A stretch of 64,000 nucleotides of DNA from Dryocosmus kuriphilus (GCA_038277395.1 CM076193.1:93325583-93389582), one strand, 5' to 3'; positions 20,214 through 33,243 are shown, counted from the first letter of the stretch. Made by a program: numbers and translations. The notes: generated by a model from the sequence alone, not told the origin.

Positions 20214-21561
20214 TACTTTTTCGAAAAGTTGGTCGTTAATTATTTAAACAAGTTAGAAAAAAGAAATTCATTATTTATGTGAGAAAGAAGATTCTGTAAA
20301 ATATTTTTCAGAAGTTTTGAACCAAGAAAAGACTTTACACTTTTCCCCTACAATCAACCGATGTAAAGTTACAGCATTATAAAGAATTAAATTAGCACAA
20401 GAAAACTTGATTATTATTTACAGGTAGACATCTCAGCACCTATTGGATCAAAAAAAAGTACAAATTGCTTTTCAAGGTATATACGGTACCACACAGAAAA
20501 AATCAATTTTCCCGATCAAAGTAAATGTTAAATGAAAATATTTTTAAAATCTTGGTTTCAATTTTAATTAATTCAAAATTGTAAAACTCTAAAATACAGT
20601 TTTTAAATATATTTGAAAATATATACGGAAAAAAGTAAAGACGTTATAGAATTTCTAAATCACTTTAAAATGAAGGTGAAAAATAAATTGGAATTTTTTT
20701 CAAAAGAAAACTTTTTTTTGGCCAGGTAATCTGTTTCCTATTTGGATTCATAATTTCAATACGAAACTACCATGACGAGTATCTCACACGGCAACGTTCT
20801 GAGTTTGTAGTTTTTTTTTTTCAATGAAAAACTCGCTTTTTAAAAACTTTTTTGGAAAACTTTCTATTTTCAATTGTAATTGCCGTGAAAATATATTTAA
20901 CATCGTTAAATATTATTATTGTGCTAAGGCTTTTGATAGTTGGATTTACATTTTTCTTTTTCATATCCTATTCAAAACATAATTTTGAGTTTACATTCTC
21001 ATTTTAAAATTTAAACAAATTGATCAAATTAATCATTTTCTTAGAAAATAAAATTGTTTGCGAAAAAAGTTTAAAAAGGGCGAGTTTTTAATGGGGAAAA
21101 AACACTTAAAATATTCATTTTTGTAAAATTGAAAGAAATAGAAGAAAATTGAATATATAAACATTTTAATAAATTAGAGAATTATTTTTCAAATCGATAA
21201 GACGGACGATGAATTTTTTTAAGCCGTTTATCTCGAAACTGGCCAAATATTGCGTTAATTTTATTTTAACAGCAAATTAGATGCAAAAAGAACACAAGAG
21301 TGAAAAAGATGAAAACGGTCTGTCCTTTTCGCTCTTGAGGGCTTTCTGCATGCAATTTTCAAGCAAAATTGAAATGCCGATTGGCTGAGGTTGGACACGT
21401 GCACAGGTCTAGATTTTCATTTTTTTGGAGCCATTGTCTTCAAGGCTCTGATGGACACTTTACGACACACTTACCAATTTGGAGAAAATTTCACTGCGAT
21501 TTTAAATATTTACGACTTCTTTGTCGTTTATCGTGTGTTTGGATTATTTTTGAAAATTAAA

Positions 21562-21685
21562 ATGTCACTAAGAAATTGCTGTGCTTATAGAAGTTGCACT
21601 AATCGGAGAGGTGACGAAGGTGTTGTGCTGTTTCATTTTCCCAAAAAAGCGACAGACAAGTTTGCTCGATGGATTGAAAAATCAG
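21562..21685 (+). CDS. THAP exon 1, P-like copy 1
   Basis: The ATG is in AAAATGTCACTAAG. Zinc-ligand cysteines CCAYRSC and the FHFPKK motif typical of THAP are present. The exon ends in phase 1 at GTAAGT. It is the intact counterpart of the exon split by an insertion at 47090-47675. Confidence 0.85.
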
Positions 21686-23520
21686 GTAAGTGACAAAAAG
21701 GATTATTTTTAGTGCCTGTAAAGTTGACATGTAGGTCAGTGTAGACAATTTGTACTTTTTTGGTTGGCAGAATAGTATTCAGGGAGTTGAATCATGTGAG
21801 TCTTTAGACAGCATCATGTCTAGAAAAATTGCCTCTTAACACCTAAAATAAATTTCTATTTTTTGAAATTAAAAAACCTTTTCATTTTTTTCCGTAAACT
21901 CTAAAATCGGCTTTATCGTTCCTCATCCTTTTTTAAATTCAGTTGTATAAGTTTACATAGTACATACCTCTTAAAGTATACATTTTCCAATTAAAATTTG
22001 CTAACTAATTCATTTTCTGTTTATACAAGTCTTTATTTGAAAATGTTGCCAAAAATGTTCCTTGTTCGTAAAAGTCAGGTTACCTTTGAGACCAGCAAAT
22101 CGGGTAAACGGGGAAAATAACTGGGACTTTTTTGAGACCTGAAAAACGAAACCGAAATGACCGGAAATTTATTTCTTGATCGGGGTTTTTTAAAATTTGT
22201 AGTAAAAAAACTTTTACAATCTCTTAAAATGTCACACACTTCATATCGCATGAAATTATGCAATTTTTAATGAGTTCAATTTGGAGGCTTGAACAATTAT
22301 TAGAAATGGAAAACTTTTGCAATTCAACAATTTTATTCTTTAAAACTGTACTTAATTAAATTTAAAAACAAAAAACTACAGTGTTCATAACTTTGTATTG
22401 AAATATTGAATTAAAATTTCAATTATTCCACAATTTCGAAATTTTCATTTGTAACTGAAATGTTTGAATTTTAAACAGCATTCATTACAATTTGCTAATT
22501 ATTAATTCAAAACGATTTTAATTTTGAAAACTCAATCTTCCAGGATTCCTTTAATAAAGGAAAATATTTGATTCAAGAGGCATTCGAGATCTTATCTTTT
22601 GGTAACGCATGGGAAATAGAGGCAAAAGATGGGAGTCGCCGCTCTACCGCCTGTTTTTTTTGTCTTGGGCACGCTTCTACATTTTTATAATAATATAATA
22701 CAAGAATCAGTAAATATTTCTTTGCGTTCTTGATCTCGTTTAGAAAGTAAGATTTCATAATTGAATTTAGCGGATACTAAATTTTGTACCTTTACTTCCG
22801 TAAAGCATGCAGAGACTGAAAGTTGAGAATCAAAAATTGGTCAAAATCGGAAAATACGTAGGTCTTTCTCACACGTTATATCGGTTTCTATTTATCGACG
22901 TTAGCTACTTTCTCAGACAAACCATATTTTAATTCGATTTTCGTAAGTGGTTGCACAATTTTGACCGGTAGTGTATATTTTTAAAATTTACATTTTACAG
23001 GGATCACAGTCATTCCCCTTCCCCTTTTTTAATCCCCATTTTTTCCTATTTTCTTAAAATTGACCCTTTTTCCCCTTTTCTCTTTAAATATATAAAAATG
23101 GAAATGTGAAAACCGGGAACAGAAATGTTTGTCCAATATATAATTGAGATTTTGAAACACTTAAATTGTAAACTGTTTCAGTTTAAAGAATTAATATTTA
23201 CAATTAATAATTTCTTAAGCTTTGAATACTCAGTTTTGAAATTGACTAATTTTTACTTTTAATTTTAAATTGTCCACCTTTAAGAATGGTAGGTACCTTA
23301 AAATGATGCAAATGAAAAATAAATTAGAATTAGGTATCGAAAACTACAGCATTTGAAAATTTTACATCTTGAGCATTTCAAACATTACAAAAGTTTTTAT
23401 TAAAATAATTAAAATTGAAAAAGTATAAAGTGACATTTAACGTTTTAATTATACATATCTTTCTACTAAGAAATGAAGAGATTTACGTTCAAAAAAAAAA
23501 ATCTGCTCACTTCTTTTCGC

Positions 23521-24657
23521 ACATTCTTATTACGCGCTTCGCTCGCAAGATTGAGCGTCTCTATGGCGCGCGATCTGGTGGTCGTCGCGCTTCGCCCTCG
23601 GATGTTTTTGGTCCTCACACTTCGCGCTCGGGTTTCGTTACTTGGGCCGTAAACGTTCAATACCCCTACTTTTAATGAAATTATTAAACTTAAATTTTAT
23701 TAAAAATTACAAAAGAATTTTTTTACTTAAGGCTCTATCGGCCTTAAGGAATACATTCTCATCACGACACTCGCGCTTCGCGCTCGACAACTACTTTTTT
23801 TTAAAATCCATTGTCGATTAGTAAAATTTTTTTGTGATTTTCAAAATTTTTACAATGCAGGTTTTCGATTCTTAAAAGTAGAACGATGAGTGTTATAAAA
23901 AAAATCTTTTAAAATAAATCTAATAACTTTTTCTGATGAGAATGTAAAAACTTATAGGTTTTTCCAACATAAACAATTCTGCTTCTTAATATTTTCTCAA
24001 ATCTTGCATAGTTTAGCTGAAAAGTAGATTTCAGTTATTCGAGAGAATAACTGAAAAATTACGCGCCTTTACAAAAAAATGATAGAAATCAAATTTGTAA
24101 ATCCTTTTGAGGTAAACAACTTTCTTTCTTATCATTATTTTCGTATCTTGAATATTTTGGCAGGAAATTTGAATTTTTTATTTTTAATAATGTTTTCTCG
24201 ATTAAAATAAAAACCTTACATCGTATCAAAAAATCGTTTAAACAAAATTTTTAGATTTTTTTATATGAAAAATTTTACTTTGTAATATTTTTTTGTAATA
24301 AAAAACTTTAGCTAAACATTAGCCGAAAAGTTGATTTTTTTATTTTGCAAAAAACATTTTTCATGGATAAAACCATAACCGTCAGTCAAAAGTAGCTGGT
24401 TAAGGAACTCGTCCTTTCCTTTTTGGATCCTTAAAAATTGTGCCAAAGCGCCATCCAATTTGATGATTCTTTCAAAAGTTATCGCGGTAACAGACGCCGA
24501 TGCCGACGACGACAACGACGACAACAGCAGACAAACAGACAACGTCGTAAAAACTATTTTTTCTCACTCAGGGGGTCTCAAAACGTGGAGATTTGATGAA
24601 AACTGCGAAGGTCAAATTTTACATAAATCTAATACCTTCTCATTCAGATGAGAATGT
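23521..24657 (+). mobile_element. GCG-rich microsatellite-bearing repeat, copy 1
   Basis: It lies in the intron of P-like copy 1. The 5' part (23521-23800) has several CGCGCTTCGC/TTCGCGCTCG blocks. The middle consists of degenerate units containing GTATCTTG and TTTGGCGGGAAA. The 3' part has a GAC/AAC microsatellite (about 24495-24530), GGTCTCAAAACGTGGAGATT, and the tip GATGAGAATGT. The 5' tip ACATTCTTATT is its inverted partner (consensus ACATTCTCATC in other copies). It is absent from the equivalent intron position of P-like copy 2 as far as that can be read. Confidence 0.75.
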
Positions 24658-27592
24658 AAAAATTAAATTTTAATTTAAAAAAAAAAATGAAAATCATCTT
24701 CGAAGTCTGATCAAATTCTTAGAAATCTAGAAATCTGAACTCTATAAACCAAAAGAACCAAATTTTGACAAGCACAAAAAAAATAATTGACCAAATTTGG
24801 TTCTTTTGATTTATAAGAGAGCCAGTTCTGTTGAAAGTAGAACAAAATTGTTTGTTTGCTTTGTAGGAATTGATCCAGATAACATCTCCTGGAGAATTAT
24901 GATCTGCAATGCACACTTTCGTAGTGAGTACTTCACTACCCCTAAGCATGAGAGGCTGATCCTTTCCGATTCTGTGGACCCTGTGGATTACAGAGAAGTA
25001 GACACTTCCTGCAATTTAAATTTTGATCCTATGAAAGCGGTAAGAGTGTATAATCGTAATGAAGCGGTGACGGTAAATGTATCATCAAAAGTAGACGTAG
25101 GCTTCCATCATCCTTCGCCTGTAAAAGATTTGTCTGAAATTCAAACAGATACTGCTACAGAGGAAGAGGTGATAACAATTCGCATTCCTTCGCCACCAGC
25201 AACTCTTTCTGATGAAGCAGAAAATGTGGTGCAAAAGGAAGAGGTGCTGAAAGAATTCGTTAAAGAAGATAATTAGATTCGATTAAAACACGAAGTTAAT
25301 AGATTGCGCTCAATGTTAGGGAAGATGGAGAATGAGTTAGCAGATATGAAACGTAAAACTATTGCTAGCAATGAAAAATTATCTGACTCCCAGGAAAAAC
25401 CAGATATCAAGTCAATTTTAGAATCAATACATTCTTCTCATCCGATTAGGAAAACAATGATAGAGTTACAGTTGAGACCTGATAACTCTAAAGTACCTTA
25501 TACAGATGAGCAATGGCTTTTAGCAATGAAAATGCATTACTTTTCAGCAGCATGTTATGAGAGACTCAGACAAAGTGGGCTGCAATTACCTCATAGCAGG
25601 AATGTTGAAAAGAAAATTGCTAAGCATGATATCATTCCCGGATTTATCGAGGCGCAATTTGAATATCTTGAAATTTTATTACGCGGTTATCCTCCCGAAG
25701 CACATTGTTGCATTGTAAAATTTGATGAAATGACAACCAAGGAATTTGAAGAATATTCGGCCAAGCATGACGTAGTAGAAGGCTTCGAAGACCTTGGGCC
25801 ATTGGGTAGAACTCAAAAACGTGCTAATCACGTTTTTGTATTTACTTTGAATGGTTTGCATCCCAGTTACCGATGGCGGATTATAGGTGGATTTTTTTTT
25901 GCGCACAGCTGTGTAAGTGGCAAAGATATAAAAAAAAATATCGTGTTTTTGCGACCAAGGTTCTCCTAACTTGAAATACTATAAACTTTTACAAGTAACA
26001 ACGGAGGACCCTTCTTTCACTTACAAAGGTAAAAGGATCATTGCCATTCATGATTTTTTCCATGAAGTGAAAAACTTGGTCAGTGCTCTTCGCAAGTATG
26101 GAATACTGTACATGAAGGGCAAGAAACTGTGTTTTTCGGACATGAAAAGCGTCTGGGAAGAAGACCGAAAATGTGGGTTGTCCTGCAACTTAGGTCACAT
26201 CAAAGAGGTCCACTTTTTCCCCAACTCATTTCAAACAATGAATGTTCTGCGATCGTTGCAGCTGATTGGTGGTCGAATGGGCAAGGCAATATATGAAGCT
26301 TTTTCTAAAAAGCTTGTGAAATCCGACACGCTTGAAGAATCAGCTGATTGCATTTTTGACCTCAATCATGTGACTGATTCTGCCAATAGTTTTAGACTTT
26401 ACGATAAGAATCCGCTAAAGTATGCTCTATCTCCAGAACATCCGGAACCTATTAAGGTACTCGAAGATTTTCTTACTTGGGCACCGACTTTGAAAGTCTT
26501 TGATGCAAAAAGTAAGAAAATGAAGAGGTTTGCCTTGCTTTTTAGGACTCGAAATGACGATTCGCGGAATCCTACAACTGTACAAGGAAGTAGAATTCCC
26601 CTTGTGCACAGCATTGTGCAGCCAGGATTCTATAGAGACACTTTTCTCCAGATTGAGAGGACGGGGGGTTTCAATCCGAATCCTTCACCTCGCATGGTTC
26701 GTCTGATCCTACGTCACATGCTCGCAATTAAGCACAATATTGCTTGCTCAACCAGAGGCATCGTCTCTGTTGAAGAGGAAGATCCTCATCAAGCAATATC
26801 TCAGGCTGAAATGACGGCATTTAAAGCACAGCTTGAAAAATGCGACGAGCATGAAGTAGCTGCAGTCCGCGCTATTACGTATGTTGAAGAAGCAGGACGT
26901 TTGACTCAAGATGTAACGGTCGCTGATCAACAAACGAATGATTACGAAGATTCAGGTAGTGAGATAGACACTGACATTGAAGGTGATGACGACAGTGACG
27001 ATGACGGCGACGGCGATGTTACAAGTTTCGATGACACGTTGGGCGATGGCTCAACTCTTTTCCCCGACCAAGTTAAAGAATTACTTCATTCCGCCGAAAC
27101 AGATATGCCTTTTCAAGCATACAGTGGCACGTATGAAGGGAGTTCTTTAACCTACTTTGCTGGTTGGAGCGCCCACGCAATCACGAAGAAGTGGCAATGT
27201 GATCTTTGCTTCGATCAACTTCTGAAGCCTCCAGAAGCACTAGGAGATAAAAATGACTCCTACATAGAATCACGAGAGTACGAGTCGAAAACGAATTACA
27301 AAGTCACTCTTTTGAAGAAGCCTTCGGAGAAATTTCGCGAAATCGTGACAGCAAATTTGCTCACATTCGAACGTCGCATAACTGCAGAACGTCACAAGTA
27401 TGGCACAGACTCTATGCTCTGAAAGCCTTATTCACTGCAAAAATACATCGCGTTTGCAGTGTCGATAACAGTAATGCAATCTCTGCAAAGCAGTCGAAAC
27501 TCAAAGCAAATGCTGCTAAAAGGACGGCAAGAGAGGCCAAACGGAAAGCAAATGCAGAAATAGCAGGCAATAAACCACCACGAAAGTTAAGA

Positions 27593-27630
27593 AACCTGAT
27601 GCATGAGTAAGTACATTCATGCATCAGGTT
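27593..27630 (+). terminator. Perfect 14-bp hairpin at the 3' end of the P-like gene
   Basis: AACCTGATGCATGA and TCATGCATCAGGTT are perfect inverted copies separated by GTAAGTACAT. The arm overlaps the last codons (LMHE) and the TAA lies in the loop. It could be an RNA 3'-end structure, a transposase-binding site or chance; eukaryotic genes do not need such a terminator, so the type label is only approximate. Confidence 0.4.
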
Positions 27631-27754
27631 ATTTAATTAATACATGCATTAATTTCATTTTTTATCACATACTTTTACAGTCATCGCTCAAAAACACAAT
27701 GATTTATTCACTCATACCGTTCGTAAATATGTATTAAATGTGTTTGTGAATGTG

Positions 27755-27800
27755 ATGCAAATATATATACATATATATATACAATATATATATGCGCGTG
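27755..27800. repeat. AT dinucleotide microsatellite
   Basis: An alternating TATATA tract broken by occasional C (ATATATATACATATATATA), followed by a GCGCGTGTGCCTGTGT tract. Confidence 0.85.
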
Positions 27801-27968
27801 TGCCTGTGTACCTGCTAATACATTTTGTTTTTCAGTCAAAGACATAAGGAGAAATGTAGTGCCTTATTTTGGTGTACGGGTTCAAGAACCTAAAGGCAAT
27901 ACTCAATAAATGCTATTGATTAGAGTCGGTAGGAAACACAATTTTTTCGAGTAGTAGATTAATTTATT

Positions 27969-28584
27969 CTAATATTGGGTAAAAGTTGTATTTGTCCAAC
28001 AGTAGCAAGCCCTCCTAATTGAAGGTATTTCAAGATATATTGTGTTGGCTGTACATTTTAAAAAATTTTAAACATATCTAGGTAGAAAATTCTTCAGACT
28101 TATTTAAAGAAACATGCTATCATGTCATCATAGAAAAAGAGTTTGTTTCTTTGTATGCGAGATAAAAAAAATTGCTCAAAAGAGGCTACATTCACAATCT
28201 TGAAAACAGCGAATATTTTTTTAATGATAACATACGAATGGCATGTTTCTTCAATCGAATCTAAAGAACTGTCAAGCACGACATGTTTACATTTTTTCAA
28301 AACAATGTGCAGTCAACACAATGCAAGAAAATTATTTTTTTCACATTTTCAAAAAGTGCTAACCCGAACACACATTTTTTTAAATTGCTTATATCATATT
28401 ATTATTCACTTTCAAAAATTGTAGCTAAAAAAATCAAAAAACATTTTTGGCCAATAGGAATTTTTTTTAAGTGGATAATATTTTAATTTTAAAATCCACA
28501 CATAGAACACAATATATATTATCCGACCAAACTCAAAGATAGGCTTAACACTGTTGGTCAAATACAACTTTCACCCACTATTAG
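27969..28584. mobile_element. Foldback element with about 36-bp arms
   Basis: CTAATATTGGGTAAAAGTTG with TATTTGTCCAACAGT at 27969-28004 recurs inverted at 28549-28584 (ACTGTTGGTCAAATACAAC, then CCCACTATTAG). The interior is AT-rich and non-coding. No target duplication was identified. Confidence 0.6.
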
Positions 28585-28943
28585 AATCCGCTATTAAAAA
28601 AGGTATTTTTCGGCCCACTCAACTCTTGGTCTAAATATTCCATAATTTTCTTCAAAATATTTAATTTATAAAAACTTATTTCATTAATCACATTTTTCCT
28701 TACGTAACATCTGAAATGTTCACATTGTCAGATGCCTAATTGAAATAGTATGAATGCAAGAACAAGTGAAAAAGACGAAAACAAAAAACAAAAAAAAACG
28801 TAGTAGACATAAGATATTTTAATACTAATAGCTTTTATTTATTCAGCAAAAAACATAAGAAAAAATGCTGTAATGTAATTAGTAAGTCACAACATATTTT
28901 TGTCAAATAACATTTTTTCTTATGTAATAAGCAGTGGATATTT
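28585..28943. other. AT-rich stretch without recognised features
   Basis: Only A-rich runs (for example near 28780-28800) and no coding frame or repeat partner seen. Confidence 0.4.
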
Positions 28944-29105
28944 CTGCCGTGCAGGTTAAAAAGGTACGTATAATGTTTGGATCTCTGCAGCAGTGAGGCT
29001 TATGCCCCGCGTGAAACGATGAGCATATATATTACATATAATGCCTCGCTTCTACCGAGATCTAAACGGCATATTATAGGTATAGCTTTTTAACCTGTAC
29101 GACAG
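28944..29105. mobile_element. 162-bp hairpin MITE with ATTT flanks
   Basis: CTGCCGTGCAGGTTAAAAAG on the left and CTTTTTAACCTGTACGACAG on the right are inverted. The match continues inward to GGATCTC/GAGATC and GAGGC/GCCTC. ATTT flanks both ends (28940-28943, 29106-29109), a possible 4-bp target duplication. The element is GC-richer than its surroundings. Confidence 0.65.
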
Positions 29106-29109
29106 ATTT

Positions 29110-30194
29110 GGCTTACATTTTTCCCTCTCTACGGATTGTTCACCTTGGCGCACGGGGTATTCCCTAAATTAACATTAAACTTATATAGTCGTATAGTTAA
29201 ATATATAGCAATTCAGAAAAGTATTTCAAGCTTAAAACATCAAATGTTAAAAAGTTAAAAACTTGAACCGTTTAAAATACTAAACTAAACATTGAAATTT
29301 ATAAGCAGATTTTAGTTTAAATGTACATCATGAAAATTTAAATTTTGCTTTTTGATCCTTCCATTGAATGTAAAAAGATAAAGGTAAAGGTAGATAAAGA
29401 TCTTTAAGATTAGATAATAATCTCTTTGAAAATGCACACTTTCCATGCAGAAATTTAATTTCAAATTATATGGGATACAGTGAGTTGGAAAGTGTTTTCT
29501 TAAGATCTTTAAAAATTAAGACCAAGAAATAAATTCACTAACATTCTAATTTCCTGCTTTTCCGATCCAATGTAACCACTCTGAAAATTGCTCCAACTCT
29601 TTCACATTTGAGCATTTTGGTTGCATTTTCTATACTATTAAAGTCAATTAAATGGGCTTATTAGAATAATACTTAATTTAGGATACTCCTGGTGAGAGGG
29701 CCCAGTAAGCAATGTGGAGATTATTTAGATAAATAATTTGTGTGTATAATAAGATTTATTCTGAAGTATTTTTAGTCTGACTATCCAATTAAAAATTTTT
29801 ATTTATCCTCGTGAGTTTAAAATTAAATTTGACTAATTTAAGTTAGACAATATTTATTAAATTTCTACCTTATTTTAAGATTCTCCTCAATGCTGAAGCC
29901 AAGAAACAATCCACATCATATTATAATAATTTATACAATATAAATCTATAATTATTATTGATACAATATAATGTGATGAACACAAACTTGCATTTGTAAA
30001 CTTATAATTGTATGAATAAAAAGCACAAACAAAAAAATTTTACTTCAATTTACTCGTTTATCACCTTCCATTTACACTATGCTGAATTTTAATATTATGC
30101 TTCAGTTACCCAAATAAACGGTTCATATTGATTGATAGAATGAAGAAAATATAGATGTAGAATCCTTCGTAATATTAACGTCCGGGTATATATC
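29110..30194. other. AT-rich stretch without recognised features
   Basis: I see no coding frame, RNA gene or long repeat here. Several short TA-rich palindromes occur at the density expected for such composition. Confidence 0.4.
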
Positions 30195-32303
30195 ATTAAA
30201 TAAATAAGACCAAAGGTCAGAACGACAGCTTCCAGACAATTATCGTTTATTAATATGAAAGTTCAATGTAACGTTTCGGAATTACTCTAATTCCCTCTTC
30301 AGACTAAATAATTAAACTTTAAGTATGTCATTACAGTATTACAAATAGATTTTTGAATGCTAGAATTAATTCATAAAGAATTCTGATAATTTGAAAAATT
30401 TAATCTTTGTGAGTGCTCGTATCATTGTTAGTGTAATAAATATTATAAGATCTATTGAATCTGAAAATAAAACGTAAAACAACTTATCGGCATATCCATT
30501 AGATAATATTAAATTAACATAAAAATTTAAAAAATTATAACCAGAACGGAGCTTCAGTCCAGCTCCATTAATGTAAATACGAGCACTCATTATTGAGAGA
30601 TTTACCTGTATATATTATATAAATTTATTTAAATTTACCTGTCATTTGAGAGCAGAAGAATACGACATTCAAGGAAATCTGACTAAAAATACATATGCAT
30701 ACGTAGAGAATATAGAATAACTTGCAAAAAAATGTTTCTAAGGGGAAAAAAGTACAATTTGTTTATAAACAATTAATATTTTTTTAAAACAAATTCAATG
30801 TTTTTACATCCAGAAGGAAGATTTCTGGAACGTACGTTTTAAAACAAAAATTTCGACGTCAAGGAATCGTCAAAATCTGTTTAGTCATTTACGAGATAAA
30901 TGTTGGTCATGTAGTAATATTAAATTTTCATTGTTAATCAATTTTGCAAAAAAGTTTCGTTTGCGACCAAAACCTGGGGAAATATTTTCGAACATAAGGG
31001 CTACTAAAAAATCCATTTTTACAGTGAAAATAAATGATTTTCGATTTATGGTGGCCTACTTGGGATAATCTGACCTAAACTAAAAATTCAAACTCGAATA
31101 AAAAAAAAACTGGTAAGCAGAAAATTCCAATCCGACTCCGAATGATTTTGTATGATTACGTATGAATGCGAAATCTGTTTCGAAAGCACGGATTCAATCG
31201 GAATCGAAGGAAAATCCATTCCCATATATATAAATATTCACGTATAATTATAAAATCACGTATATATTATATAATATATATATTGAACTTTTTACCCACA
31301 CAGTTAATCTAAGATATATATTAGATTAACTGTGTAGGTGAAAAGTTCAAACACCTATATGAAAAAAGTTAATGATTTTTTTTTTTCATCACGTTCTTAA
31401 AAGTGGTCATGGATACTTTCCAACGTTTGAGGAATCGAGCAAATTTTGAGAAAAGTAAATGTTTCAGCGGGAAAGTTGTTAGGAAAAGAATAAAGAAATT
31501 TTCCTGAAAATATTACTTCAATTGATACAACGGTTGAAAACCTATGATTATTTTACTTCATTCGGGTTATCGAGTGCGACCGGCAACTCGTCACAAGCAT
31601 ATAATGTAAATTAAATAAGTACCTACTAAAAAATGATGTTTTCTTATCAATATATGTAAATTTTACTTTTTAATTCTATTGACAGATGTATATTTTCCAT
31701 TTCGAAAACATAAAAAATAACTACTTGTACGTTTAGCTTGAAAAACACTTTTTTTAGGACACTTTTAATACATTCTGCAATTTCTTCAGATGTGCACTAC
31801 ATATGCAAAGAATAATGCAGAAATGATCGTTTTGTTTACATTTTGTACATTGTTTGTACATTATTGTCAAGTTTTCTAGAAAATAATGAGCACTCATTAT
31901 TGCTCGTATTTACATTAATGGAGCTGGACTGTAGTTCCGTTCTGGTTATAATTCAAAATTTTTTTATTTGTTATGTTAATTTAATATTATCTAATGGATA
32001 TGCCGATAAGTTGTTTTACGTTTTACATTCAGATTCAATAGATCTTATAATATTTATTACACTAACAATGATACGAGCACTCACAAAGATTACATTTTTC
32101 AAATTATCAGAATTCTTTATGAATTAATCCTAGTATTCAAAAATCTATATTTGTAACACTGTAATGACATACTTAAAGTTTAATTATTCAGTCTGAAGAG
32201 GGAATTAGAGTAATTGCGAAACGTACTTACATTGAACTTTCATATTAATAAACGATAATTGTCTGGAAGCTGTCGTTCTGACCTTTGGTCTTATTTATTT
32301 AAT
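30195..32303. mobile_element. 2.1-kb element with about 400-bp inverted arms
   Basis: The left arm (30195-30595) and right arm (about 31885-32303) are inverted copies. They share ACAATTATCGTTTATTAATA, ATGGATATGCCGATAAGTTG and TGGAGCTGGACTG. Both ends carry an ATTAAATAAATAAGACCAAA-type tip. Each arm contains CTGAAGAG, a short stem, then GAAACGT, which resembles the hammerhead-like core known from Penelope-like element repeats. The interior has no transposase or reverse transcriptase. It is either a non-autonomous foldback transposon or inverted Penelope-type repeats; I cannot decide. Confidence 0.65.
31283..31350. repeat. Strong hairpin, 30-bp arms, 8-bp loop
   Basis: TTGAACTTTTTACCCACACA then GTTAATCTAA is followed by GATATATA and an inverted copy with two mismatches. 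It sits inside the 30195-32303 element. It may be the ends of a minute MITE or a precursor-like RNA hairpin. Confidence 0.65.
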
Positions 32304-32786
32304 ATTAATTGAATTATGCAGGTATATACTTCGACCGAGAATTCTCTCCCGTAAATAATGATATATTTATTAATAAAATTGATGAATTTTGAGCGGAATC
32401 TAACGAGATAAGTATTGTAAGTCATTAATTAAAGGTTTTGTAAAGTTTTTATAAGAAAGCTTGTGATTAGGTTAATAACTTTTCATACTTTCAGGAAAGT
32501 TTTCTCTTCCTTGGGAATATTATAAATATTTTATTTAAAATTTAAAATAATAATAAATATTTAATTTAATATACACTTAGTAATTTATGCAAAGTAACCT
32601 ATACGTTTACTTACATTCCGACTGCTCAAAATATAAATGAAACGTTGATTAATTTAATGAATTACAAATAAATACCAATTAGCATCATTCTAACTGTAAA
32701 ATATTAAAAATCAATTGAAAAATAAGACTTAAATAATAAAAAATGAACCCTTGAAAGTGATGTAGGTTATTAACTTCTAACCCCAA

Positions 32787-33243
32787 AATCCCTTATATAT
32801 TTAATACATTTGAACTGTACAAACCTCCCGTGTCTTGATATATATTCCCTGGATCTAAAACACTCCATACAATAATTCCTGCCAAAACCGAAACGTTATA
32901 TTCTTTAGGACTTCAATATATGTTTGTAGTCTTTATTTCACCTGTTACTTTTGTAAACACGGTAAACACACTGAACACATGCAGACACATGCATGTGTAT
33001 GAGAATCGACTCGATTCTCCAAATCAGAAATTATTATAGTCCAGTTGGCACGAAACTGATATCTTGAATCGTTCGTCTTCGTGCAGCTTCGGTTTTTCAC
33101 GAGGCACAGCCGTATACCAACATCCGATATGCCGCGTGCCACGCGTGCGAGCGAGGAGATATCGAAGGTCAAAACAGAAAATCACGGCCTGTTCAGTTTG
33201 TTTACTCGTTGCCACGGAAACGATGAAACGTTCTAGAGGGCAG
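32787..33243 (+). repeat. Dispersed repeat, copy 1 (about 460 bp)
   Basis: It matches 42260-42718 in the same orientation with many substitutions and small indels. Shared blocks include TTCCCTGGATCTAAAACA, TTTGTAAACACGG, TCACGAGGCACAGCCG and GGTCAAAACAGAAAA. Both copies end at CGTTCTAGAGG-CAG and begin at AATCCCTTATATATT. There is no coding frame and no visible terminal repeats. Confidence 0.75.

Larger units (their letters stand above)
21562..27609 (+). pseudogene. THAP-domain P-element-type transposase, frame-broken
   Basis: Exon 1 (21562-21685) encodes the THAP start MSLRNCCAYRSCTNRRG and FHFPKKATDKFARWIEKSG. The donor GTAAGT joins exon 2 (24867 on) in frame through IDPDNISWRIMICNAHF, giving the C-x4-C...C-x2-H zinc ligands. 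A TAG at 25274-25276 is followed by more of the protein (MLGKMENELADMKRK coiled coil, then VKFDEMTTKEF, a candidate first catalytic Asp). A frame shift near 25940-25970 leads into 483 codons with IAIHDFFHEVKNLVSALRKY, the P-element D...H..KN motif. A last shift near 27415 continues to LRNLMHE at 27609. These proteins catalyse cut-and-paste transposition. This copy has one stop and two frame breaks. Confidence 0.85.
20214..27630 (+). mobile_element. P-like DNA transposon, copy 1
   Basis: The segment shares its order and sequence with 45690-51571. The similarity begins at CCAGGGTA followed by TTTTTCGAA, runs through the upstream region and THAP exon, and resumes in exon 2. The gene inside encodes a THAP domain plus P-element-type transposase. 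The right boundary is set only by the end of the coding region and the hairpin at 27593-27630. Matching terminal inverted repeats were not found. Confidence 0.6.
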
